A stretch of DNA of 64,000 bases from JAEUPI01 sp044222685 (GCA_044222685.1 JBGAMU010000007.1:1-64000), one strand, 5' to 3'; shown: positions 1 to 11,594, counted from the first letter of the stretch. Translations and numbers: made by a program. The notes: generated from the letters alone by a model not told the origin.

Positions 1-231
1 CACGAGGTCGCCAGCCTGTTGGCCCATGGGCTGACGCTGCTGAACGCGCGCGAGCAGGAGGTGCTCAACGGGCGCTACGGACTCGACGATCGCGAGCCGC
101 AGACCCTTGAGGACCTGGCCAGCCAGCTCAAGCTCACGCGTGAACGCGTGCGCCAGATCCAGCAGGAGGCGCTGGCCAAGCTGAAGCAGCGCATGGCGCG
201 CCAGGGGCTTGATCGTGATTCGGTGTTCTGA
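1..231 (+). CDS. rpoS: RNA polymerase sigma factor RpoS, C-terminal part (5' end outside window)
   Basis: This is the last ~76 residues of a sigma-70 family protein. The frame is open from base 1, so the gene starts upstream of the window. It contains region 4.2, the helix-turn-helix that reads the -35 element (TLEDLASQLKLTRERVRQIQ). The ending RQGLDRDSVF resembles the RQGL...ALF ending typical of RpoS and differs from RpoH and RpoD tails. RpoS directs general stress and stationary-phase transcription. The later presence of rlmD fits the nlpD-rpoS-rlmD neighbourhood common in Burkholderiales. RpoS is favoured over another group 2 sigma factor, but the diagnostic N-terminal regions are not visible. 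Confidence 0.85.
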   Translation, partial: HEVASLLAHGLTLLNAREQEVLNGRYGLDDREPQTLEDLASQLKLTRERVRQIQQEALAKLKQRMARQGLDRDSVF

Positions 232-263
232 GGCGCGACGGCTCTGCCGGGGCTGAGGCTGAC

Positions 264-1070
264 ATGGCGTCCTGGCCTGTCCTGGTCTTCGACATCGAGA
301 CGATTCCCGACGTGTCGGGCCTGCGCCGCCTGCGCGACCTGCCGTCCGACACGAGCGACGACGAGGTGCTGGCGCAGGAGCTTGCGCAAAGGGCTGCCGA
401 CGGCAAGAGCGACTTCCTGCCGCACTACCTGCAACGCGTGGTGGCCATCTCCTGCGTCTTTCGTGGCGCCGATGGCCTGCGTGTGCACTCGTTCGTCGAT
501 CGCATGCCCGGCGGTGTCAGCGAAGAGGCGCGCATCGTGCAGCAGTTCTTCGCGACGATCGAGAAGCGCGTGCCCCAGCTCGTCAGCTGGAACGGCGGCG
601 GCTTCGACCTGCCGGTGCTGCACTATCGCGGCCTGATGCACGGCGTGGTGGCCAGCAAGTACTGGGACTTCGGCGAGGACGATCGCGAGTTCAAGTGGAA
701 CAACTACATCTCGCGCTACCACCACCGCCATCTCGACCTGATGGATCTGCTGGCGTTGTACCAGCCGCGCGCCAACGCGCCGCTGGACACCATGGCCAAG
801 CTGTGCGGGCTGCCCGGCAAGCTGGGCATGGACGGCGCTGCCGTGCACGGCGCGTGGCGCGAAGGCCGGATCGAGGAGATCCGCCGCTATTGCGAGACCG
901 ACGTGATGAACACCTACCTGCTGTACTGCCGTTATCAGCAGATGCGCGGTGGCCTCACGGTGGCCGAACACGCCGCCGAAATGCAGCTCGTGCGCACCAC
1001 GCTGGCGTCGATCGACGAACCGCACTGGCCGCAGTACCTGGCCGCCTGGCCCGCCGCGACAGCGGCCTGA
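264..1070 (+). CDS. PolB-like 3'-5' exonuclease (DNA_pol_B_exo2 family)
   Basis: The 268-residue protein belongs to the predicted 3'-5' exonuclease family related to the proofreading domain of family B polymerases. The three DEDD motifs are visible: Exo I FDIETIPD (Asp10, Glu12), Exo II SWNGGGFDLPVL (Asp115) and Exo III CETDVMNTYLLY (Asp213). It is a stand-alone nuclease without a polymerase domain, so a role in DNA or RNA end processing is inferred from the family and has no direct support here. It starts 32 nt after rpoS on the same strand and may be read through from it. Family assignment is firm; the biological substrate is unknown. Confidence 0.85.
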   Translation: MASWPVLVFDIETIPDVSGLRRLRDLPSDTSDDEVLAQELAQRAADGKSDFLPHYLQRVVAISCVFRGADGLRVHSFVDRMPGGVSEEARIVQQFFATIEKRVPQLVSWNGGGFDLPVLHYRGLMHGVVASKYWDFGEDDREFKWNNYISRYHHRHLDLMDLLALYQPRANAPLDTMAKLCGLPGKLGMDGAAVHGAWREGRIEEIRRYCETDVMNTYLLYCRYQQMRGGLTVAEHAAEMQLVRTTLASIDEPHWPQYLAAWPAATAA

Positions 1071-1185
1071 ACGACTGGCAACGACCCGCCCCATCGCGGG
1101 GATGTCAGCGTTTCCCAGGGGTGTTGCGCGCATAGCGCGGCGCTAGCATCCACGCGCCCGCGATACCCTCCCTTCACGAGGTGCG

Positions 1186-3042
1186 ATGCCCAATCTGTGG
1201 AACGTTTCCGATCTGAAGCCCGGCCCGGCACTCGTGATCCCGGGCGACACGCTGCCGGCCATGTTCTGGCACGGCGTGGCGGCACGCGGCGACCGCACCT
1301 GGCTGCGGCAGAAGGAATTCGGTGTCTGGCGCAGCTGGAGCTGGAACCAGACCGCACAGGCGGTGCGTGAGATCGCGCATGGCCTGATGGCGCTCGGCTT
1401 CGGCCGCGGCGACACCGCGTCGATCCAGTCGAACACCGTCGTCGAATGGGTGCTGGCCGATCTGGCGATCCTGAGCTGCGGCGGTGTGTCCAGCGGCATC
1501 TACCCGACCGACGCCGCCAGCCAGACGCAGTATCTGTGCGAGGACTCGCGCACCAGCGTGCTCTTCGTCGAGGACGAGGAGCAGCTCGACAAGGCGCTCG
1601 AGGTGCGCGCGCAGTTGCCGCTGCTGCGCCGTGTCGTCGTCTTCGACATGGAGGGTCTGTCGGATCTGGCCGACCCGATGGTGCTGAGCCTCGATGCCTT
1701 GCGCGCGATGGGCCGCGAGCACCTGGCTTTGCACCCCGATGCGCTGGAACGCCACGTGGCGGCGGTGCAGCCCGACGACCTGGCGATCCTGGTCTACACC
1801 TCGGGCACCACCGGCAAGCCCAAGGGCGCGATGCACCTGCACCGCAGCCTGGTGACCTGGCTGCGAGCCATCAACGAGCTGGTCGGCCAGACCGAGGACG
1901 ACGAGCGCATGTGCTTCCTGCCGCTGTGCCACGTGGCCGAGCGTACGGGAGGCGAGTACTTCGCGATGTACGCCGGCGCGAAGCTCAATTTCGTCGAGAA
2001 CCCCGACACGGTGCCGGAGAACGTGCGCGAGATCGCGCCGACCGTCTTCACCGCGGTGCCGCGGGTGTGGGAGAAGTTCTACTCCGCCGTCACGATCGCC
2101 GTGCGCGAAGCCTCGCGGCTGCAACAGGCGGTCTACGGCTGGGCGCTCGGCGTCGGCCGTCAGGTGGCCGATCGCGTGCTCGCGCAGCAACCCGTGCCGG
2201 TGACGCTGAAGGCGCGCTTCATGCTGGCGCGCTGGCTCTCGCTGGACAACGTGCGCAAGTTGATCGGCATCCACCGCGCCCGCTTCCTGCTCACCGGCGC
2301 GGCGCCGATCTCGCCCGACCTGATCCGCTGGTACCTGTCGCTCGGCGTGCCGATGTTCGAGGTCTGGGGCATGACCGAGACGGCCGGGCTGTCGACCTCG
2401 ATGCAGGGCAGCCGCATCAAGCCGGGCTCGATCGGCAAGGCGGCGCCGTTCAACGAGGTGCGCATCGACCCGGCCACCGGCGAAATCCTGGTGCGTGGGC
2501 CGAACGTCTTCGCCGGCTACCTGAACCTGCCGGAGAAGACCGCCGAGACGATCGACAAGGACCGCTGGCTGCACACCGGCGACGTCGGCACGGTCGACGA
2601 GGAAGGCTACTTCCGCATCACCGACCGCATGAAGGACATCATCATCACGGCCGGCGGCAAGAACGTGACACCCAGCGAGTGGGAGAACGAGCTCAAGTTC
2701 AGCCCTTACGTCACCGACGCGGTGGTCATCGGCGACCAGCGCGCCTACCTGACGGCGCTGGTGATGATCGACCAGGAGAACGTCGAACGCTTCGCGCAGG
2801 AGCGCGACATCCCGTTCTCCAACTACACCAGCCTGACGCGCTCGCCCGAGGTGCGCGCGCTCATCCAGGGCGAGATCGACAAGGTGAACAAGAAGTTCGC
2901 GCGGGTGGAGCAGATCAAGAAATTCCATCTGCTGGAGACGCAGCTCACCGCCGAGGACGAGGAACTGACGCCGACGATGAAACTCAAGCGCAAGCTGGTG
3001 CAGACCAAGTACGCACCGCAGATCGAGGCCATGTACCAGTGA
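1186..3042 (+). CDS. AMP-forming long-chain acyl-CoA synthetase
   Basis: This is a 618-residue adenylate-forming enzyme. The ATP-binding P-loop YTSGTTGKPKG lies near residue 204, the WGMTET motif near 394, the TGD motif in LHTGDVGTVDE near 465, and a C-terminal catalytic-lysine region LTPTMKLKRK near 605. Family members activate fatty or aromatic acids to acyl-AMP and then acyl-CoA. The ATG at 1186 has a GAGGTG ribosome binding site 5 bases upstream. A LivK-type binding protein follows after 29 nt. In Burkholderiales such ligases often sit inside branched-chain amino acid ABC transporter clusters, which suggests the two proteins handle a common carboxylic substrate. The substrate cannot be read from sequence. 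Confidence 0.85.
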   Translation: MPNLWNVSDLKPGPALVIPGDTLPAMFWHGVAARGDRTWLRQKEFGVWRSWSWNQTAQAVREIAHGLMALGFGRGDTASIQSNTVVEWVLADLAILSCGGVSSGIYPTDAASQTQYLCEDSRTSVLFVEDEEQLDKALEVRAQLPLLRRVVVFDMEGLSDLADPMVLSLDALRAMGREHLALHPDALERHVAAVQPDDLAILVYTSGTTGKPKGAMHLHRSLVTWLRAINELVGQTEDDERMCFLPLCHVAERTGGEYFAMYAGAKLNFVENPDTVPENVREIAPTVFTAVPRVWEKFYSAVTIAVREASRLQQAVYGWALGVGRQVADRVLAQQPVPVTLKARFMLARWLSLDNVRKLIGIHRARFLLTGAAPISPDLIRWYLSLGVPMFEVWGMTETAGLSTSMQGSRIKPGSIGKAAPFNEVRIDPATGEILVRGPNVFAGYLNLPEKTAETIDKDRWLHTGDVGTVDEEGYFRITDRMKDIIITAGGKNVTPSEWENELKFSPYVTDAVVIGDQRAYLTALVMIDQENVERFAQERDIPFSNYTSLTRSPEVRALIQGEIDKVNKKFARVEQIKKFHLLETQLTAEDEELTPTMKLKRKLVQTKYAPQIEAMYQ

Positions 3043-3071
3043 CGATCCATCCAACCAGGAGACACCGACCC

Positions 3072-4235
3072 ATGAAGACCATCACCAAGACCATCGCCTT
3101 CGCCTGCGCGCTGGCCGCCACGTCGGCCTGGGCGCAGAACCAGGGCGTGAGCAAGGACGAGATCGTGCTCGGCTCGATCCAGGACCTGTCGGGCCCGATC
3201 TCGGGCTTCGGCAAGCAGGTGCGCCTGGGCATGATGCTGCGCGTCGACGAGATCAACGAGCAGGGCGGCATCAACGGCCGCAAGATCAAGCTGATCGTCG
3301 AGGACTCGGCCTACGACCCCAAGCGCGCGGTGCTGGCGGCGCAGAAGCTCGTCAACCAGGACAAGATCTTCATGATGGTGGCGCACATCGGCACCGCGCA
3401 GAACAACGCGGCGATGCCGGTGCAGTTCGAGAAGAACATCGTCAACTTCATGCCGGTGACCGCGGCGCGCGAGATGTACGAGCCGTTCCACAAGCTCAAG
3501 TACTCGTTCGCGGTGCCGTACTACGAGCAGATGCGCGTGATGCTGCCCAAGCTGGTCAAGGACAAGGGCGCCAAGAAGGTCTGCTCGATCTACCAGGACG
3601 ACGAGTTCGGTCTCGAGGTGCAGCGCGGCGCCGAGGCAGGGCTCAAGTCGATCAACGTCGAGATGACCGAGAAGACCACCTACAAGCGCGGCGCCACCGA
3701 CTTCTCCAGCCAGGTGGCCAAGATGAAGGGCGCCGGCTGCGACCTGGTGGTGCTGGGCACGATCATCCGCGAGACCATCGGCACCATCGGCGAGTCGCGC
3801 AAGACTGGCTTCAGCCCGACCTTCGTTGGCACCAGCGCGGCCTACACCGATCTGATCCACAAGCTCGGTGGACCGGCGATGAACGGCCTGTATGCCACGA
3901 TGGGCGCGCAACATCCGTATCTCGACGAGGCCTCGCAGCCGCTGCGCTTCTGGGCCAACAAGTACAAGACCAAGTTCAACGAGGACCCGACCGTGTTCTC
4001 GGCCTACGGCTACACGATCATCGATGCGTTTCAGCGTGCCGCCAGCAAGGCGGGGCAGAACCTGACGACCGACAGCTTCATCAAGGCGATGGACACGATG
4101 GTCATTCCGCAGGACATGTTCGGCAGCGCCGAGGCCACCTACGGACCGAAGAAACGCCTGGGCAGCGACGCCACGCGCCTGTCGCAGATCGTCGACGGCA
4201 AGTGGAAGGTCATCTCCGACTACGTGAAGCCGTAA
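3072..4235 (+). CDS. LivK-type ABC transporter substrate-binding protein
   Basis: The 387-residue periplasmic binding protein has a clear signal peptide (MKTITKTIAFACALAATSAWA, cleavage near residue 21). The mature fold is of the Peripla_BP_6/Leu-Ile-Val type, with the typical early segment IVLGSIQDLSGPISGFGK and the block NEQGGINGRKIKLIVEDSAYDP. It is predicted to capture amino acids or small organic acids for an ABC importer. It lies 29 nt after the acyl-CoA synthetase and is followed by a strong terminator. No permease or ATPase gene of the transporter lies on either side in this window, so it must work with a transporter encoded elsewhere or is an orphan. The start has an AGGAG site about 10 nt upstream. 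Confidence 0.88.
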   Translation: MKTITKTIAFACALAATSAWAQNQGVSKDEIVLGSIQDLSGPISGFGKQVRLGMMLRVDEINEQGGINGRKIKLIVEDSAYDPKRAVLAAQKLVNQDKIFMMVAHIGTAQNNAAMPVQFEKNIVNFMPVTAAREMYEPFHKLKYSFAVPYYEQMRVMLPKLVKDKGAKKVCSIYQDDEFGLEVQRGAEAGLKSINVEMTEKTTYKRGATDFSSQVAKMKGAGCDLVVLGTIIRETIGTIGESRKTGFSPTFVGTSAAYTDLIHKLGGPAMNGLYATMGAQHPYLDEASQPLRFWANKYKTKFNEDPTVFSAYGYTIIDAFQRAASKAGQNLTTDSFIKAMDTMVIPQDMFGSAEATYGPKKRLGSDATRLSQIVDGKWKVISDYVKP

Positions 4236-4258
4236 CGGCCGCGGGATGCCGGATCGCC

Positions 4259-4286
4259 ATGGGCCGCCCTAGGGCGGCCCATTTTT
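4259..4286 (+). terminator. Rho-independent terminator after the binding-protein gene
   Basis: A perfect 24-bp palindrome (4259-4282) built on GGGCCGCCCT/AGGGCGGCCC is followed by a run of T residues to 4286. It sits 23 nt after the binding-protein stop codon and just before the rlmD promoter region, so it closes the acyl-CoA synthetase/binding protein operon. Confidence 0.9.
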
Positions 4287-4305
4287 CTCATGCGAGCCGG
4301 CCCGG

Positions 4306-4311
4306 GATAAT
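4306..4311 (+). promoter_or_regulatory. Candidate rlmD -10 element, possibly leaderless transcript
   Basis: GATAAT (five of six matches to TATAAT) ends 6 nt before the rlmD ATG, so transcription would begin at or next to the start codon. There is no good Shine-Dalgarno sequence in the gap and no clear -35 hexamer. The same spacing recurs at several other genes in this window. Confidence 0.4.
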
Positions 4312-4317
4312 CACCCG

Positions 4318-5673
4318 ATGGCATTCGATCCAGAGTGGCTGAACGTCGAGTCGCTCGACCTCGAGGCACAGGGCGTGGCGCGGCGCGCCGACGGCAAGGT
4401 GGTGTTCATCGAAGGCGCCTTGCCGGGCGAGCAGGTCTGCGTCAACGTCGGCCGGCACAAGAACAACTGGGAGCAGGGCACGCTGACGGCGTTGCGGCGC
4501 GAGAGCTCGCAGCGGGTGACCCCCGGATGTCCGCACTTCGGCCTGCACGCGGGCGCTTGTGGCGGCTGCAAGATGCAGCACCTGCATCCACAGGCGCAGA
4601 TCGCGGTCAAGCAGCGTGTGCTCGAGGACAACCTGCTGCACCTGGCCAAGGTGGTGCCCGAGCGCATCCTGCGCCCGCTGCAGGGCCCCGCCTGGGGCTA
4701 TCGGCATCGTGCCCGACTGTCGGTCCGCCACGTGGCCAAGAAGGGCGCCGTGCTGGTGGGTTTCCACGAGCGCAAGTCGCGCTACGTCGCCGACATGACG
4801 CAGTGCCCGGTGCTGCCGGCTCGCGTCAGCGCCATGCTGCCGGCCCTGCGCGAGCTGATCGGGGCAATGGACGCGCGGGACCGGCTGCCGCAGATCGAGC
4901 TCGCGATGGGCGACGAAGTCTGCGCACTGGTGCTGCGACACCTGGAGCCCGTGAGTGCAGCTGACCGCGACCGGCTCGCTGCGTTTGGGCGCCGCCATGC
5001 CGTGCAGTGGTGGCTGCAACCCGGAGGGCCCGACACCGTGGTGCCACTGGAGCCGGCGGACGGGGCCTTGCTGGCCTATGCCTTGCCCGAGTTCGGTCTC
5101 GTGATGCCGTTCCGGCCGACCGACTTCACCCAGGTGAACACCGCGATCAACAGAGTGCTCGTATCGCAGGCGGTACGCTGGCTCGACCCGCGTCCGAGCG
5201 ATCGGATCATCGACTGGTTCTGCGGGCTCGGCAATTTCACGCTCGCGATCGCGACTCGATCCGCCCAGGTGCACGGCGTCGAAGGCAGCGAATCCCTGGT
5301 GGCCCGCGCCCGCCACAACGCGCAGGCTGCCGGCCTGGGCACGCGATGCAGCTTCGCGGCCGACAATCTGTTCGAGATCACCGCGCCATCGCTGCTGGCG
5401 CTGGGAATGGCGCAGCGCTGGCTGATCGATCCGCCGCGAGAAGGAGCCTTCGCGCTGGCGAAGGCCCTGGCCGAATTGCACGACACGTCAGCCGGCGGCG
5501 ACTGGGCGCCGCCACAACGCGTCGTCTATGTCAGCTGCAATCCGGCCACGCTGGCGCGCGACGCCGGGCTGCTGGTGCACCAGGCCGGCTACCGCTGCGT
5601 CGCGGCCGGCGTGGTCGACATGTTTCCGCACACGGCGCACGTCGAAAGCATGGCGGTCTTCGACCGGCCATGA
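4318..5673 (+). CDS. rlmD: 23S rRNA (uracil(1939)-C(5))-methyltransferase RlmD
   Basis: The 451-residue protein has the RlmD/TrmA layout: an N-terminal TRAM RNA-binding domain (about residues 1-65), a [4Fe-4S] cysteine cluster, and a C-terminal SAM methyltransferase domain. Cluster cysteines appear in CPHFGLHAGACGGC with a fourth in DMTQCPVL. The SAM motif WFCGLGNFTL, the DPPREG motif and the nucleophile Cys407 in YVSCNPATLARD are present, as is the C-terminal HVESMAVF with the general-base Glu. It methylates U1939 of 23S rRNA. The spacing between the first two cluster cysteines is nine residues, longer than the five in E. coli. It is convergent with the Bax inhibitor-like gene. Confidence 0.93.
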   Translation: MAFDPEWLNVESLDLEAQGVARRADGKVVFIEGALPGEQVCVNVGRHKNNWEQGTLTALRRESSQRVTPGCPHFGLHAGACGGCKMQHLHPQAQIAVKQRVLEDNLLHLAKVVPERILRPLQGPAWGYRHRARLSVRHVAKKGAVLVGFHERKSRYVADMTQCPVLPARVSAMLPALRELIGAMDARDRLPQIELAMGDEVCALVLRHLEPVSAADRDRLAAFGRRHAVQWWLQPGGPDTVVPLEPADGALLAYALPEFGLVMPFRPTDFTQVNTAINRVLVSQAVRWLDPRPSDRIIDWFCGLGNFTLAIATRSAQVHGVEGSESLVARARHNAQAAGLGTRCSFAADNLFEITAPSLLALGMAQRWLIDPPREGAFALAKALAELHDTSAGGDWAPPQRVVYVSCNPATLARDAGLLVHQAGYRCVAAGVVDMFPHTAHVESMAVFDRP

Positions 5674-5675
5674 AG

Positions 5676-5695
5676 AAGGGCCCCGAGGGGCCCTT
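5676..5695. terminator. Hairpin between convergent rlmD and the Bax inhibitor-1 gene
   Basis: An inverted repeat AAGGGCCCC-GA-GGGGCCCTT begins 3 nt after the rlmD stop and ends 23 nt before the end of the opposite gene. It lacks a long T-run on either side but is placed to terminate transcription from both directions. Confidence 0.5.
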
Positions 5696-5718
5696 GCCGA
5701 TCAGACAGCGCTGCGACT

Positions 5719-6414
5719 TCAGTCGCGGTCGCCGCCGAAGATGCCTAGCAGCGCGAGCAAGCTCTGGAACACGTTGAAGATGTCCAGATAGATCGCCAAC
5801 GTGGCCGAGATGTAGTTGGTCTCGCCGCCGTCGATGACGCGCTTGATGTCGTACAGCATGTACGCCGAAAAGATGCCCAGGCAGACCACCAGCAACGTCA
5901 GCATCAGTGCCGACGATTGCAGGAAGAAGTTGGCCAGGAAGCCGACGAAGACGACCAGCGCGCCGACGAACAGGAACTTGCCCATGCCCGACAGATCGCG
6001 CTTGATCATGGTCGACAGCGACGCCATCGCGAAGAAGATGATCGCGGTACCGCCGAAGGCCGTCATGATCAGTGTGCTGCCGTTCTTGAACCCAAGGATG
6101 GTCGCCAGCAGGCGCGAAAGCATCAGGCCCATGAAGAACGTGAAACCGAGCAGCACGGCGACGCCGGTCGACGAGTGCTTGGTCTTCTCGATCGCATAGA
6201 TCAGGCCGAACGAGCCGGCCAGGAAGACGATCAGGCTGATGCCGGGCGACATGGCCGCGGTGATGCCCGTCGTCACACCGACCCAGGCGCCCAGCACCGT
6301 GGGCAGCAGCGACAGCGCGAGCAGCCAGTAGGTGTTTCTCAGGACACTGCTGCGATCGGCCGCCAGCGCGCCGGAGCCGGCGAAGCCGGGAGAGGTTTGC
6401 AGGCTTTGGTTCAT
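5719..6414 (-). CDS. Bax inhibitor-1/YccA family inner-membrane protein
   Basis: The 231-residue protein is almost entirely hydrophobic, with about seven transmembrane segments after a short N-terminal tail (MNQSLQTSPGFAGSG). The pattern and motifs match the Bax inhibitor-1 family (YccA/YbhL). In E. coli, YccA modulates the membrane protease FtsH, which is also encoded in this window; other members act as calcium leak channels. The ATG at 6414 is preferred over an upstream in-frame start because it has a GGAGG site 6 nt upstream on the minus strand. Function beyond family level is inferred. Confidence 0.88.
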   Translation of the reverse strand: MNQSLQTSPGFAGSGALAADRSSVLRNTYWLLALSLLPTVLGAWVGVTTGITAAMSPGISLIVFLAGSFGLIYAIEKTKHSSTGVAVLLGFTFFMGLMLSRLLATILGFKNGSTLIMTAFGGTAIIFFAMASLSTMIKRDLSGMGKFLFVGALVVFVGFLANFFLQSSALMLTLLVVCLGIFSAYMLYDIKRVIDGGETNYISATLAIYLDIFNVFQSLLALLGIFGGDRD

Positions 6415-6457
6415 GGATCCTCCAGGTTGAAGACGCGGGATATGACCCGGCGGGAGC

Positions 6458-6487
6458 ATTCTAAGTTCCCCCTGACAAAAGGGTCAT
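6458..6487 (-). promoter_or_regulatory. Candidate promoter for the Bax inhibitor-1 gene
   Basis: On the minus strand, ATGACC (6487-6482) and TAGAAT (6463-6458) are separated by 18 nt. This would start transcription about 37 nt before the ATG. The -10 matches five of six positions and the -35 four of six. Confidence 0.4.
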
Positions 6488-6612
6488 GTGGTCGACCCGC
6501 ATGGTGCAACACCGGTATCGCACGCGGCGGGCAGATTTGGGCCGATGGCGGCCGCGGGGCCCGCGAACGCGGGTATCTTTCACACTGCTCGACATGCCAG
6601 AAGGGATCCCGA

Positions 6613-7020
6613 ATGCGTAACCGACCCAGCCTGACCCTTGCCGACGCCCGCCAGATTGCCGCCGCAGCCGAGGCCGAGGCGCTGGCCCATCGCTGGGCGG
6701 TGACGATCGCGGTGGTCGACGACGGCGGCCATCTGCTGTGGCTGCAGCGACTCGACGGCGCGCCGCCGATCTCGGCCCAGATCGGGCCGGCCAAGGCGCG
6801 CACGGCGGCCGTCGGCAGACGCGAGAGCAAGGTCTACGAAGACATGATCAACCAGGGGCGGGTGTCGTTTCTCAGCGCGCCGGCCCTGGAAGGCATGCTC
6901 GAAGGCGGCGTGCCTATCATGGTCGGCGGCGACTGCGTCGGCGCAGTTGGCGTCAGCGGCGTCAAGTCGAGCGAGGACGCGCAGATCGCCCGTGCTGGCA
7001 TTGCCGCACTGGGCCAATGA
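6613..7020 (+). CDS. GlcG/HbpS family protein
   Basis: The 135-residue protein carries the conserved family segments LTLADARQIAAAAEAEA, VTIAVVDDGGHLLWLQRLDGA and GGVPIMVGGDCVGAVGVSG. Relatives include GlcG, found near glycolate operons, and the haem-binding HbpS of actinomycetes. Here it stands alone, with no oxidase or sensor kinase beside it, so its ligand is not known. There is no signal peptide, so it is probably cytoplasmic. The ATG at 6613 has an AAGGGA ribosome binding site. The gene is followed by the carA promoter region. Confidence 0.85.
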   Translation: MRNRPSLTLADARQIAAAAEAEALAHRWAVTIAVVDDGGHLLWLQRLDGAPPISAQIGPAKARTAAVGRRESKVYEDMINQGRVSFLSAPALEGMLEGGVPIMVGGDCVGAVGVSGVKSSEDAQIARAGIAALGQ

Positions 7021-7064
7021 GGCAGAGGCCACCCGCAGCCGCCGGAGGGCGGTGCGCGGCTGGC

Positions 7065-7070
7065 TATAAT
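7065..7070 (+). promoter_or_regulatory. Candidate carA promoter -10 element
   Basis: A perfect TATAAT lies 107 nt before the carA start. No clear TTGACA-like -35 lies 16-18 nt upstream, so an activator or a weak -35 would be needed. Use of this promoter would give a leader of about 100 nt that contains the inverted repeats described for 7106-7176. Confidence 0.45.
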
Positions 7071-7105
7071 TCGCCGGATTCACACGCCTACCCCGCAGCC
7101 TAGCG

Positions 7106-7176
7106 AAACTCCGTTCATCGGTTTCCCCTCGGACTTCGACCTGAGCGAAGCTGGGTGCGCGCAAACCGGAGTTTTT
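7106..7176 (+). promoter_or_regulatory. Candidate structured leader of carA (attenuator or ribosome-binding-site switch)
   Basis: AAACTCC (7106-7112) can pair with GGAGTTT (7168-7174), and the same helix continues as GGTTT (7120-7124) with AAACC (7163-7167) after a 7-nt bulge. Inside the loop, CTTCG (7134-7138) pairs with CGAAG (7146-7150). The 3' arm holds the GGAG ribosome binding site of carA and runs into a T-run (7172-7176). The structure could therefore either hide the ribosome binding site or act as an intrinsic terminator. Pairing is seen directly; a regulatory role, for example in pyrimidine or arginine control of carAB, is inference. Confidence 0.45.
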
Positions 7177-7177
7177 C

Positions 7178-8327
7178 TTGCTGCCCGTCCAGCCACCAGC
7201 CCTACTCGCGCTCGCGGACGGCACCGTCTTCAGCGGCGTATCGATCGGCGCCCGCGGTGCCACCGTCGGCGAGGTGGTGTTCAACACCGCGCTGACGGGC
7301 TACCAGGAGATCCTCACCGATCCGAGCTATTGCCGACAGATCGTCACGCTGACGTATCCCCACATCGGCAACTACGGAGTCAATGAGGAGGACGTCGAGG
7401 CGCTGCGCGTGCATGCAGCCGGCCTGGTGGTCAAGGACTTGCCGGCGCGCATGTCGAACTTTCGGGCCACGCGCACGCTGTCGCAGTACCTGCAGCAGCA
7501 GGGCGCGGTGGCCATCGCGGGCATCGACACCCGACGCCTGACGCGCATCCTGCGTACGCGGGGCGCGCAGAACGGCTGCATCAGCGCATTCGAGGTCGGC
7601 ACCTCGATCGGCGCCGCCGAAACCGCCCAGGCCATCGCCCGTGCGCAGGCCGCGCCGAGCATGGCCGGGCAGGACCTGGCGCAAGTCGTCAGCGTCAAGC
7701 AGCCCTACGGCTGGACGCAGACCGAATGGGCGCTCGGTCACGGCTTCGGTGAACTCGATCAGGCCCGCTTTCACGTCGTGGCCTACGACTTCGGTGTCAA
7801 GCACAACATCCTGCGCATGCTGGCGAGCCGGGGCTGCCGTATCACCGTCGTGCCGGCGCAGACCACGGCCGCCGACGCGCTGGCGCTCAGACCCGATGGC
7901 GTGTTCCTGAGCAACGGGCCGGGCGACCCCGAGCCGTGCGACTACGCGATCGCGGCCACCCGCACGCTGATCGATCGCGGCATTCCGACCTTCGGCATCT
8001 GTCTCGGCCACCAGATCCTGGCGCTGGCCTCCGGCGCGAGAACATTCAAGATGAAGTTCGGCCACCACGGTGCCAACCATCCGGTGAAGGACCTGGACAC
8101 CGGGCGCGTCTCGATCACCAGCCAGAACCACGGCTTCGCGGTCGACGAGAAGACGCTGCCCGGCAACCTGCGGCCGACCCACGTGAGTTTGTTCGATGGC
8201 ACGCTGCAGGGGCTGGCGCGCACCGATCGGCCGGCGTTCTGCTTCCAGGGCCACCCGGAAGCCTCGCCCGGCCCGCACGACATCGCCTATCTTTTCGACC
8301 GCTTCGTGTCGCTGATGGAGAAGGCCC

Positions 8328-8335
<8 letters not shown>
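7178..8335 (+). CDS. carA: Carbamoyl-phosphate synthase small (glutamine amidotransferase) subunit
   Basis: The 385-residue protein releases ammonia from glutamine and channels it to CarB for carbamoyl phosphate synthesis, the shared precursor of pyrimidines and arginine. The N-terminal CPSase small domain (LADGTVFSG...) is followed by a class I amidotransferase domain. The catalytic Cys275 sits in TFGICLGHQI, and the His/Glu pair in FQGHPEASPGPHD. The start is TTG at 7178, with a GGAG site 6 nt upstream; no ATG fits in frame before the conserved N-terminus. The stop overlaps the carB start by 8 nt, indicating translational coupling. Length is normal for the family. Confidence 0.95.

Positions 8336-11594
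<3,259 letters not shown>

Noticed and set aside
1174..3054. A 626-codon minus-strand frame opposite the acyl-CoA synthetase gene
   Set aside because: It mirrors the real gene almost exactly and has the His/Arg/Asp-rich composition of antisense shadows; the plus strand has clear adenylation motifs.
4259..4282. Perfect 24-bp palindrome considered as a regulator operator
   Set aside because: It follows a stop codon directly and is followed by a T-run, so an intrinsic terminator explains it better.
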